A stretch of 64,000 nucleotides of DNA from Chryseobacterium limigenitum (GCF_900114875.1 NZ_FPKW01000014.1:1-64000), one strand, 5' to 3'. Positions 24,871 to 31,459 are shown, numbered from the stretch's first letter. The notes: generated by a model from the letters alone, not told the origin. Numbers and translations: made by a program.

Positions 24871-25047
24871 AGCCTTGTAGCTTAAAAGGAAAACCTACTA
24901 CCGTAGAGTTTGCGGATATTCCGGTTAGACCCGCGCGGACTAATGGGTAGAGTTTACAGAAGCACCGAAAATCTTAGGAGAAGTAGGGAAGCGTATTTAC
25001 AGCCGCAATGCCAATATGGAATGTGAGTTCGAATCTCATCAAGGTTA
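24871..25047 (+). ncRNA. tRNA-like RNA with about 120-nt insertion
   Basis: AGCCTTG (24871-24877) pairs with CAAGGTT (25040-25046, one G.U), next to a T-arm GTGAG-TTCGAAT-CTCAT and discriminator-like A; TA-GCTT follows the 5' strand as in a tRNA. Between them lie about 130 nt instead of an anticodon arm. CCTAC near 24901 can pair with GTAGG near 24985, so the insertion may sit within an anticodon-like arm. I see no conserved group I intron core. It ends at a strong terminator and lies between slipin and Ro60, so it is probably another Ro60-associated or repair-related RNA. Confidence 0.5.
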
Positions 25048-25048
25048 C

Positions 25049-25090
25049 AAAAAAGCAACAAATCTAAATCTTAGGTTTGTTGCTTTTTTA
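25049..25090 (+). terminator. Strong bidirectional terminator
   Basis: AAAAAAGCAACAAA pairs with TTTGTTGCTTTTTT across a 13-base loop. It ends the tRNA-like RNA on the plus strand and the VOC gene on the minus strand. Confidence 0.88.
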
Positions 25091-25534
25091 TTTGTTTTCC
25101 AACCATTTTTCGTAAGAAATAACTCCCAATTCCGGTTTTCCATCACCTTCCAAAATAGAAATAAATTCCAGTTGATTTCCATCGGGGTCATTAAAATAAA
25201 TAGCTAAAGCCGGCATCCATGCAAAAACCATGGGTTCATCAATTCCGTCTTTTAAGAAATTGTAAGGTTTTAAATTTTTATTTTTTAAAAACTCAACAGA
25301 ATAATTCAGAATATCTTCTTTATCGGCAGAAAAAGCAAAATGTCTTGTCTGTAAATTTTCCTTTTGCTCCCATAAACCAAGCATGGCTTTTTTATTTTTT
25401 CCAATCCATAAAAATGCAATCGGACGGTTTCCATCATGATGGGCAAACTCCAAACCTAAAACTTCGGTATAAAATTGTATAGAGTTTTCCAGATTGCTAA
25501 CCTGTACGTGAGTTTCATATAATCCTTTTATCAT
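25088..25534 (-). CDS. VOC-superfamily (glyoxalase-like) protein
   Basis: 148 residues in two betaalphabetabetabeta units: LYETHVQVSNLENSIQFYTE and VLGLEFAHHDGNRPIAFLWI, then HFAFSADKEDILNYSVEFLK and ALAIYFNDPDGNQLEFISIL. His9 and the Glu in NQLEF are the usual metal ligands. Substrate unknown. It is oriented against the surrounding island and probably is not functionally part of it. Confidence 0.85.
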   Translation of the reverse strand: MIKGLYETHVQVSNLENSIQFYTEVLGLEFAHHDGNRPIAFLWIGKNKKAMLGLWEQKENLQTRHFAFSADKEDILNYSVEFLKNKNLKPYNFLKDGIDEPMVFAWMPALAIYFNDPDGNQLEFISILEGDGKPELGVISYEKWLENK

Positions 25535-25902
25535 AGCTTACATTTTAATGTACACAAAGCTAGACAACGATTTTCCAAAAAACTCAAATTAGCAATTCCT
25601 TTATGTAAAATGAATGATAGATAGATTTTATTTTGGTTGATAGTTATTTGTTACTTGTTGTCTGATTTTTTAATTAATTCAAAAGCGGAAAGATTCAGTG
25701 GTACGTTTGTTCATTCAGAGCGAAACGCAGTGAAACGTGGAATCTTAACAATTAAAAGATTTCTCTCAATGGGCTTAGTACACAATCAATTTTATCGTAG
25801 ATAAAATTCTTGCACCTTTAAAACATATTAATAGTAAGAGAAATAGCGCCTTTGCGAATATCAACAAACAAAAACACAAAACTTTTTCATAAAAAATTAT
25901 AC
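25535..25902. other. Intergenic region upstream of Ro60 promoter
   Basis: No gene. About 25690-25749 is an imperfect palindrome in which AAGATTC and ACGTTT on the left are mirrored by AAACGT and GAATCTT on the right, with GAGCGAAACGC at its centre; it looks like a dispersed repeat. Confidence 0.5.
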
Positions 25903-25938
25903 TACGCAAAAAGGCTGCGCAATAGCATCCTTACTTTG
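25903..25938 (+). promoter_or_regulatory. Ro60 promoter with TACGCA-N7-TGCGCA element
   Basis: TACGCA at 25903-25908 and TGCGCA at 25916-25921, nine bases, then TTACTTTG at 25931-25938. Same geometry as the other three sites. The ATG of Ro60 is at 26000, leaving a leader of about 55 nt. Confidence 0.65.
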
Positions 25939-25999
25939 CATAAGAAATCAGAGAGGAAGTGATAATCCTCCAAAATGTTTAACACTAAAAACAGTAACC

Positions 26000-27517
26000 A
26001 TGAAATTTAATTTTTTAAGAAAAGAGAATAAAGTAGTTGTAAACTACGAAGGTGCAAAAGCTTATACAATGACACCTGCAGAAGAGCTATATAGTGCTGT
26101 TGTTACAACAGGATTATCAAACACTTCATATGAAAAAGGAAATGACAGATTGGCGAGAATTCAATCTCTGATTCTGAAAAATGATCCGGAATTCGTTGCG
26201 AAATTGGCGGTTTATGCCAGAAAAGATATGTATTTGCGTTCGATTCCATTGGTTTTGACTACTGAATTGGCAAAGCAAACCTCAGGTACAGACTTGGTAA
26301 GCAAAACCGTTGACGGCGTTATCCAAAGAGCAGACGAAATCACAGAATTGCTGGCGTATTATCAATTAGCCAACGAAAGAACAGAAACAAAAAAACTGAA
26401 CAAACTTTCAAAACAAATTCAAAAAGGTTTGGTAAAATCTTTCAATAAATTTGATGAATACCAGTTTGCAAAATACAATAGAAAAGCTGAAGTTACTTTA
26501 AAAGATGCCTTGTTTTTGGTCCATCCAAAAGCAAAAGACGAAAATCAACAGGCAATTTTCAACAAAATCGTCAACGATTCGTTGGAAACTCCATACACTT
26601 GGGAAGTAGAGCTTTCCGTTTTGGGTCAGACAAAATTTGCTGATGAAGCAGAAAGAAAATCAGCTTTCAAAAACAAATGGGAAGAATTGATTTTCAGCAA
26701 CAAACTAGGTTATATGGCAACGTTGAGAAACTTGCGAAACATCTTAGAAGCCAACGTTTCGTCAGATGCGATGTATAAAGTATGTAACTATTTGTCGGAT
26801 GAAAGAGCGGTGAGAAATTCAAAACAATTGCCATTCAGATTTTTGGCGGCGTATAGAGAATTGAAAACGATCGATTCACCTTACCTGTCATCAATTTTAG
26901 AAGCATTGGAAGATGCGGTGATGGTGAGTGCAAAAAATATCAAAGGTTTTGGTTTCGAAACTTCAGTGGTAATCGCGGCAGACGTTTCGGGTTCGATGCA
27001 ACAGCCAGTTTCTCCGAAATCTAAGGTTTTATTGTACGATATCGGTTTGTTGATGTCGATGATGTTGCAGTCACAGTGCAAAAATGTGATCTCAGGTATG
27101 TTTGGTGACACTTGGAAGAGAGTTCCGATGCCTAAAAACGGTATTCTGAGAAACGTAGATGCTTTCTACAAGAGAGAAGGTGAGGTTGGTTACTCCACAA
27201 ACGGTTATTTGGTGATAGAAGATTTGCTGAACAGACGTGAAAAAGTGGATAAAGTAATGTTGTTCACCGATACTCAGCTTTGGGATAGTAACGGAGGTAG
27301 AAATTCTTTTGAAAATTCTTGGAATCAATACAAAAGTTTCAACCCAAATGCAAAATTGTATATTTTTGATTTGGCGGGTTACGGAAAACAGCCGTTAGAT
27401 GTCAGAAAAAATGATGTATACCTTATCGCTGGTTGGTCCGACAAAATTTTCGATGTACTGAATGCTTTGGAAGACCGAAAATCAGCGGTAGCAATGATAA
27501 AAAAAGTAGTGCTGTAA
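26000..27517 (+). CDS. rsr: TROVE-domain Ro60 protein
   Basis: 505 residues. The N-terminal about 310 residues are the helical TROVE ring (AKLAVYARKDMYLRSIPLVL, LKDALFLVHPKAKD, FRFLAAYRELKTI), and residues about 320-505 form a vWA domain with an intact MIDAS motif DVSGSM at 328-333 and a DTQLWD block. Ro60 proteins bind Y RNAs on the outer face and thread misfolded or damaged RNA through the ring; in bacteria they assist RNA degradation and stress recovery. It has its own TGCGCA-type promoter, and Y-RNA-like genes lie on both sides. The symbol follows bacterial Rsr use. Confidence 0.93.
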   Translation: MKFNFLRKENKVVVNYEGAKAYTMTPAEELYSAVVTTGLSNTSYEKGNDRLARIQSLILKNDPEFVAKLAVYARKDMYLRSIPLVLTTELAKQTSGTDLVSKTVDGVIQRADEITELLAYYQLANERTETKKLNKLSKQIQKGLVKSFNKFDEYQFAKYNRKAEVTLKDALFLVHPKAKDENQQAIFNKIVNDSLETPYTWEVELSVLGQTKFADEAERKSAFKNKWEELIFSNKLGYMATLRNLRNILEANVSSDAMYKVCNYLSDERAVRNSKQLPFRFLAAYRELKTIDSPYLSSILEALEDAVMVSAKNIKGFGFETSVVIAADVSGSMQQPVSPKSKVLLYDIGLLMSMMLQSQCKNVISGMFGDTWKRVPMPKNGILRNVDAFYKREGEVGYSTNGYLVIEDLLNRREKVDKVMLFTDTQLWDSNGGRNSFENSWNQYKSFNPNAKLYIFDLAGYGKQPLDVRKNDVYLIAGWSDKIFDVLNALEDRKSAVAMIKKVVL

Positions 27518-27531
27518 AAGGCACTGCTTTT
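27504..27531 (+). terminator. Hairpin overlapping Ro60 stop codon
   Basis: AAGTAGTGC pairs with GCACTGCTT across TGTAAAAG, followed by TT. The stop codon lies in the loop. Weak T-tail, so read-through into 27678 is possible. Confidence 0.55.
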
Positions 27532-27566
27532 AAAAATAAAAACTAATAACCATTAATTTTTTTAGG

Positions 27567-27658
27567 AGCTATTTCCCGCTTTCCACTGTATCTTTTTCGC
27601 CAACGCTTTTTTTCAAAGCCATTTCAGAAAAAGGATGCCGTTGCAATCGGGGCTAGGA
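27567..27658. repeat. Dispersed intergenic repeat A, copy 2
   Basis: Same outer blocks as 5689-5783 (GCTATTTCCCGCTTTCCACT and GATGCCGTTGCAATCGGGGC) around a different core. It follows AACTAATAACCATT, a leader motif that here lacks its ATG, so it may have inserted at a gene start. Confidence 0.7.
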
Positions 27659-27677
27659 ATAAAAATAATAAACTAAT

Positions 27678-28331
27678 ATGGAACTTATTAATGTAATAGA
27701 AATCAGTCCGCTGAAGTACTCCAAAGAAGAATATGAATTGCCGGAAGTTTCAGATCCGCCAAATCCTGAAGTATGGTATAGAAAATGGGTAAAAGCTGTT
27801 TCTTCAATTGATCTTGATTTTGATACAATAGATAAAGATTCTTATTTTGTTGATATTGAAGATGTTGATGATAGGAATTTAAAAATTATTTTGGAAATTG
27901 ATCTTCAAGAAATTGATTTAGGTGATTTTGAAGATCAAATTATGCCATTTGATGGCGGAATTGTTTTAAAAAAAAATGATGAAATTTTAATAAAACCAAC
28001 TTGTTGTGGAGATATTAGCAATATTAAAGAATGGCAAAGAATTTTAGAAAATGAGTCAAAAGAATGGTCGGATTTATGGATCGGCCACCCTTCTGTTTTC
28101 TATAAAAAAGAAAATGGAAAGATCCAATTTTCAGATTATTCAGATCTGAATTTAAATGAGTTTTTAGATATACAACCAATTTTTGAAATTGAGGAATCCA
28201 ACTTGAGAATTGAATTCGAAAAAGTAAAACAACAACAAATTAAATTTAAAAATACAATATCAGAAATTCTAAAAAAGATGAAGATTGATAATGCAGAAAG
28301 GATTTCAGAATTAATGACAGGAGTAAAATAA
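27678..28331 (+). CDS. Hypothetical acidic protein
   Basis: 217 residues, acidic, soluble. Blocks: NPEVWYRKWVKAVSSIDLDF, PFDGGIVLKKNDEILIKPTC followed by CGDISNIKEWQRIL, SKEWSDLWIGHPSVFYKKEN and a helical C-terminal tail. The pattern recalls immunity or SMI1/KNR4-like proteins but I cannot assign a family. It lies between Ro60 and the first Y-RNA-like units on the same strand. Confidence 0.6.
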   Translation: MELINVIEISPLKYSKEEYELPEVSDPPNPEVWYRKWVKAVSSIDLDFDTIDKDSYFVDIEDVDDRNLKIILEIDLQEIDLGDFEDQIMPFDGGIVLKKNDEILIKPTCCGDISNIKEWQRILENESKEWSDLWIGHPSVFYKKENGKIQFSDYSDLNLNEFLDIQPIFEIEESNLRIEFEKVKQQQIKFKNTISEILKKMKIDNAERISELMTGVK

Positions 28332-28512
28332 TCGACCTAGGAAATGTAGGCGTTAAGAAAATAAGCTATACGAACGTTAAGAAAATTCTACTGTTTGAAG
28401 CGCGACACAAATTTAGAATCGAAGAACAAATCTTTAATTCGCGCAAGTTTTAGAATTTTTAGAGAGTATAGATTATTTTTAGCCGGAGTTTCCAAGTCTT
28501 GAATTTTTGGTT
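28331..28512. repeat. Direct repeat flanking the slipin-Ro60 segment, copy 2
   Basis: Begins inside or just after the stop of the preceding gene with ATCGACCTAGGAAATGTAGG and ends near AGTTTCCAAGTCTTGAA. See copy 1 at 22626-22810. Confidence 0.65.
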
Positions 28513-28555
28513 CTTTTGCTTCAAGGCAAAACGAACAAATATAAATAAAAAGTTT

Positions 28556-28590
28556 TGAGATTGCCTCGTCATTTCATTCCTCGCAATGAC
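28556..28590. repeat. Fragment of CATTGCGA palindromic repeat
   Basis: GAGATTGCCTCGTCATTTCA then CTCGCAATGAC matches the right half of the repeat at 13831-13918. Confidence 0.5.
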
Positions 28591-28599
28591 CTAAAAAAA

Positions 28600-28675
28600 T
28601 AAACCGATGCCGTAAGAAAAGAAATCCTTCGACTTCTAATTGAATATGAGTCTTTTCGCTAGATTGCTCGGTTTT
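28600..28675 (+). ncRNA. Y-RNA-like unit 1 (no tRNA module)
   Basis: AAACCGA (28601-28607) pairs with TCGGTTT (28668-28674). It is followed by the array-wide motif TG-CCGT on the 5' strand and a bulged C (28667) on the 3' strand, then AAGAAAAGA/TCTTTTC and CCTTCG. About 75 nt, no tRNA-like module. Confidence 0.55.
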
Positions 28676-28766
28676 AAATAACCAATGTCGTTACCATAGA
28701 GTTTCATCGTCAAACTTCCAATTTGAAAAACATTCAAAAACTCTTATAACTTGTTACTTGGTTTTT
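28676..28766 (+). ncRNA. Y-RNA-like unit 2 (no tRNA module)
   Basis: AACCAA (28680-28685) pairs with TTGGTT (28758-28763), bulged C at 28757, motif TG-TCGT at 28686-28691, second stem AGAGTTT/AAACTCT, then CATCG. No tRNA-like module. It ends just before the promoter at 28783. Confidence 0.55.
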
Positions 28767-28782
28767 AAAAATAAATTTTAAC

Positions 28783-28818
28783 TGCGTAAAAAGAATGCGT
28801 ACTAACGCAATAATTTTG
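28783..28818 (+). promoter_or_regulatory. Promoter of Y-RNA array with TGCGTA element
   Basis: TGCGTA at 28783-28788 and again at 28796-28801 (7-base spacer), nine bases, then TAATTTTG at 28811-28818. It would drive the leader ORF, the 75-aa ORF and units 3-8 down to the terminator at 29937. Confidence 0.65.
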
Positions 28819-28839
28819 CAACAACAAAAAACAATAACC

Positions 28840-28881
28840 ATGAATAATTATAAAAAATGTCTTAAAGAAGCAGTGTATTGA
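28840..28881 (+). CDS. Possible 13-codon leader ORF
   Basis: ATG at 28840 after CAATAACC, 13 codons, stop TGA at 28879-28881. The stop lies at the left arm of a perfect hairpin GTATTGAG/CTCAATAC (28875-28897) that ends 2 bases before the ATG of the 75-aa ORF. The arrangement would allow coupling or attenuation of the downstream ORF. Confidence 0.3.
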   Translation: MNNYKKCLKEAVY

Positions 28882-28899
28882 GGTTAATACTCAATACTT

Positions 28900-29127
28900 A
28901 TGAAAAAATTAAAAACATTAAGACAATCTTTTGGAATCAATGAATACGGATTAATTGATTTCCCGAAGAAAATTTCAAATGTACAGGTTTCCAGAATTTT
29001 ACACGGAGACGAAATGGGATGTTCGCGTTGTTTTCCACATGGCTTTGAAACTATAAACTCTAAACAGGATAAGTTTCAAAGAACCTGGAAAAAATACAGA
29101 AAAACCCAGTGGAAAAATAAAAAGTAA
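28900..29127 (+). CDS. Small basic protein, 75 aa
   Basis: 75 residues, rich in Lys and Arg, with an LHGDEMGCSRCFPHGFET core (two Cys in CSRC, one His) and a Lys/Trp-rich end (WKKYRKTQWKNKK) suggesting nucleic-acid binding. No family recognised. The stop codon overlaps the first closing stem of Y-RNA unit 3 (29121-29128), so the protein and RNA array share a transcript. The 41-aa ORF at 14479 has a similar LHGQEPMGCAC stretch. Confidence 0.5.
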   Translation: MKKLKTLRQSFGINEYGLIDFPKKISNVQVSRILHGDEMGCSRCFPHGFETINSKQDKFQRTWKKYRKTQWKNKK

Positions 29128-29259
29128 GTGTCGTAAAACAGAATTTCTTCGTTTAAGGGACAGCAATACAGGTTCGAGTCCTGTTCCTGAAAATTCAGGA
29201 TGGCGTAATTGGTATCGCTCTGTCAGTAAGTCTCTGTTTGATTTTTCACCTTACTTTAT
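29119..29259 (+). ncRNA. Y-RNA-like unit 3 with tRNA module
   Basis: Closing stem AAAGTAAG (29121-29128) / CTTACTTT (29250-29257), bulged C 29249, motif TG-TCGT 29129-29134, second stem AAACAGA (29136-29142) / TCTGTTT (29233-29239), then TTTCTTCG. Inside, GACAG/CTGTC closes a module with T-arm ACAGG-TTCGAGT-CCTGT (29168-29184), acceptor-like hairpin TCCTGAA/TTCAGGA (29185-29200) and D-arm GCG/CGC with TAATTGGTAT loop (29203-29218). The permuted order and multiple paired stems support a Y RNA. Confidence 0.75.
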
Positions 29260-29261
29260 AA

Positions 29262-29342
29262 AAATAATCGATGCCGTAAGAAAGAGTTCCTTCGAATCCA
29301 AATTGAAAAAAAGTCTCTTTCAAATTTTTGCTCGATTTTAAA
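29262..29342 (+). ncRNA. Y-RNA-like unit 4 (no tRNA module)
   Basis: AATCGA (29266-29271) / TCGATT (29332-29337), bulged C 29331, motif TG-CCGT, second stem GAAAGAG/CTCTTTC, then TTCCTTCG. About 80 nt, minimal form like unit 1. Confidence 0.6.
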
Positions 29343-29351
29343 ATTTTTTAA

Positions 29352-29506
29352 ATGTAAAAATCAAGTGTCGTCCTAGAATCATACTTCGAGATTGAGTAAA
29401 CATTGGGTCGCAGGTTCGATTCCTGCCTTTTCCCTCGAAAAGGAGAGGTAGCTCAGCAGGTAGAGCAAATGCACGAAGATTCTATAATTTTTTAACTTGA
29501 TTTAAC
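29352..29506 (+). ncRNA. Y-RNA-like unit 5 with tRNA module
   Basis: Closing stem AAATCAAG (29358-29365) / CTTGATTT (29496-29503), motif TG-TCGT, second stem TAGAATC (29374-29380) / GATTCTA (29478-29484), then ATACTTCG. Module: T-arm GCAGG-TTCGATT-CCTGC (29410-29426), hairpin CTTTTC/GAAAAG (29427-29442), D-arm GCTC-AGCAGGTA-GAGC (about 29450-29465). Confidence 0.72.
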
Positions 29507-29507
29507 A

Positions 29508-29620
29508 AAATAAAGAGTGCCGTTAGAAAAAACTTACTTCGGTTAATTTGGTTCGACTCCAGAATAAATCTGAAAAGGGTTTATATTTTTATAGTTTTCT
29601 TGCATTTTGCCTCTTTTTTT
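29508..29620 (+). ncRNA. Y-RNA-like unit 6, tRNA module lacking D-arm
   Basis: AAAGAG (29512-29517) / CTCTTT (29611-29616), bulged C 29610, motif TG-CCGT, second stem AGAAAA/TTTTCT, then TTACTTCG. Module: T-arm TTTGG-TTCGACT-CCAGA (29547-29563), acceptor-like hairpin ATAAATC/GGTTTAT (29564-29584); no D-arm follows. Confidence 0.62.
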
Positions 29621-29629
29621 AATAGGAAA

Positions 29630-29792
29630 AATAAAAAACAAGTGCCGTAGAATAGTGTTACTTCGCTCATTACGACGGGGTCACGGGTTCGAGTCCCGTC
29701 TCTTCCACAAACTAAAACACAATATTAAATAGGAAGAGTAGCTCAGTTGGTTAGAGCACGATTACGCTTTTTGCTTATCGCCTTGTTTTATG
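29630..29792 (+). ncRNA. Y-RNA-like unit 7 with tRNA module
   Basis: AAAACAAG (29635-29642) / CTTGTTTT (29782-29789), bulged C 29781, motif TG-CCGT, TTACTTCG. Module: T-arm ACGGG-TTCGAGT-CCCGT (29683-29699), acceptor strands CTCTTCC (29700-29706) and GGAAGAG (29732-29738) perfectly paired across a 25-nt loop, D-arm GCTC-AGTTGGTTA-GAGC (29741-29757). The long loop makes the circularly permuted tRNA order especially clear. Confidence 0.75.
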
Positions 29793-29795
29793 TAA

Positions 29796-29935
29796 AAATA
29801 AAAGTGTCGTAGAGAAAAGTTCCATCGTCCACTTTTGGGGAGGAATAGTGAAGTTGGCAACTCCAACAAGACTATCCGGTTCAACTCCGGCAAATGACAT
29901 TGCCCCGTACTTTTCTTGATAGTTACCTTTTAATA
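29796..29935 (+). ncRNA. Y-RNA-like unit 8, divergent inner module
   Basis: AAAAG (29800-29804) / CTTTT (29927-29931), bulged C 29926, motif TG-TCGT, second stem AGAAAAGT/ACTTTTCT, then TTCCATCG. Inside GGGG/CCCC encloses ATAGT/ACTAT with hairpin GTTGG/CCAAC, then a T-arm-like CCGG-TTCAACT-CCGG. Unlike units 3, 5, 6 and 7 the T-arm comes last. Confidence 0.58.
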
Positions 29936-29936
29936 C

Positions 29937-29972
29937 AAAAGCCCGATAATAATTATTTTATCGGGCTTTTTG
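29937..29972 (+). terminator. Strong terminator ending the Y-RNA array
   Basis: AAAGCCCGATA pairs with TATCGGGCTTT, loop about 10 nt, followed by TTTTT. Ends transcription of units 3-8. Confidence 0.9.
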
Positions 29973-30023
29973 AAAATATATTAAAAATTGAATGTTTTAA
30001 AATAATAAATACAAATTAAAAAG

Positions 30024-30050
30024 AAAAAGGCAATATCTGAATATTGCCCT
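30024..30050 (-). terminator. Terminator on minus strand
   Basis: AAGGGCAATAT pairs with ATATTGCC across TCAG on the minus strand, followed by TTTTT. It ends the leftmost repeat unit. Confidence 0.65.
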
Positions 30051-31143
30051 TGTTTTCATTTTAATGTTTTTTCATCTTGTGTTTTAGTAAAATAAAAATC
30101 AGAGTTTTTTTAATTATATCAAAGAAAAGTGGGGCATTGTCTATTGATATAAATTTTTAATCATTTGTGTTTTTAATAAATCTTACTATTAATGTCTGAT
30201 TAATTTTACTGATACAAATAGAAGCAAATTTCTTGCAATATCAAAAAAAAGGGCATACCATTTATATACTATTTTGATTTATAATATTGATAATCAGTTT
30301 ATTAATTTATGTTTAGGTAATTGGATATCCTTTAATTTTATTAATATTAAATATTTTACAAACTTAATTGAGCTGTTAATAAGATGTATGTTTTATATAA
30401 TAATTAAAAAAATAAATCTTTTTTTTATGCTCATTTTTTCTGAGAAATTTTTTATTAATCGAAAACCTTGATGTTTTTAAGTTTTTAGATATCTTAATTA
30501 TAAAATAGGCTCTAAATAACTAATTTAGAGCCTATTGTCAAAACCTTATTATGATATTACTAGTTTTTTGTTTTTAATAGCATAAGGGCAATATAAGAAT
30601 CCTTTCTCAGCTATTGATTTTTCATCATTGTGCATTTAATGTATCGTTTTTGTTTGGGAATTTTAATACCGTAATTTTTTCATTTGTGTTAATTTCTATC
30701 GGTTGGATCTGATCAATTTTAATGCTGGCATTTTTTCATCATTTGTGTTTGGAAGTTTTTTAAATCAAATCTCCGATTGATTTTGCTTATGCAAATAGAA
30801 GCAAAAATCATGAAAACATAAAAAAATAAAATACCATTTATATACTATTTTAGTTTAAATATTTGAAATATAGAAGTATAATTTATTACTCTTTATTAGG
30901 AGTTAAATTTCTTCAGCATATTCCATATTTCTTGATCATACTAACTTTTGCGCTTTAGATTTGTATAATTGTTTTGGGGATTATTAGAAAAAATAAAATA
31001 ATCGTATTGAAGATATAGTAAATAAAACTTTTTCAAAAGATAAATAAAATTCTATATATTAGGGTGTTAGGGAAGTTTAGATGTTCCTGAAAACAAAAAA
31101 TTAATAGCAAAAGGATAAGTATTTGGATGAGAAATATTACCCT

Positions 31144-31224
31144 TTATCTGCTATTAATTTCATCATTGTGTTTTTGAGTTGCATCAGAAAAAATTGGGGC
31201 ATTTGCTGATACTTTTTTCATCAT
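31144..31224 (-). CDS. Possible 26-aa peptide in repeat unit
   Basis: ATGATGAAA start in the conserved ACACA context, reading MMKKVSANAPIFSDATQKHN and six more residues. It is the longest of the tiny ORFs. The equivalents at about 33480 and 33310 share the GCCCCATTTT/GCCCCAATTTTT DNA block but have early stops, so this copy may be the ancestral form. A second, overlapping ORF starts with the same context at 31171 (MMKLIADKG). Function unknown. Confidence 0.25.
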   Translation of the reverse strand: MMKKVSANAPIFSDATQKHNDEINSR

Positions 31225-31430
31225 TGTGTTTTTTTTAAACTTACCGTCTTGGCTTGGGACTCAATACGGTAGGTTTTCTTTCATTTTTACTTTTTAGTAA
31301 ATCTTAGGAATAATTAGATTAATGTTCTTTGTGTTTTTATTTTTTCGTCATTTGTGTTTTAATGTTTTTAACCAAACTGTCCAACTGATTTACTGATGCA
31401 AATAGAAACAAAATTCATGAAAAAGCAAAA

Positions 31431-31459
31431 AAAGTAGCATACCATTTATATACTACTTT
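31431..31459 (-). promoter_or_regulatory. Palindromic element upstream of tiny-ORF unit
   Basis: AAAGTAG and CTACTTT flank CATACCATTTATATA, giving a 7-bp inverted repeat. Similar elements lie at 30248-30276, about 30824-30852 and 33703-33730. On the minus strand it precedes a conserved AT-rich leader ending CTATTTGCATCAG, probably the transcription start region. Confidence 0.5.

Noticed and set aside
24871..25047. Group I intron in a tRNA
   Set aside because: The conserved catalytic core segments are not visible, so I kept the neutral call of tRNA-like RNA with insertion.
28600..29935. CRISPR array
   Set aside because: The repeating motif is short and embedded in paired stems with variable lengths; there are no constant repeats with unique spacers and no cas genes.
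28600..29935. Permuted tRNA genes that yield translation tRNAs
   Set aside because: Most units lack an anticodon arm and several lack the tRNA module altogether, while the closing stems and TG-YCGT motif are constant. A Y-RNA reading explains this better.
30274..30471. 65-aa plus-strand ORF
   Set aside because: Low-complexity Ile/Phe/Asn-rich translation of AT-rich repeat DNA; no start context.
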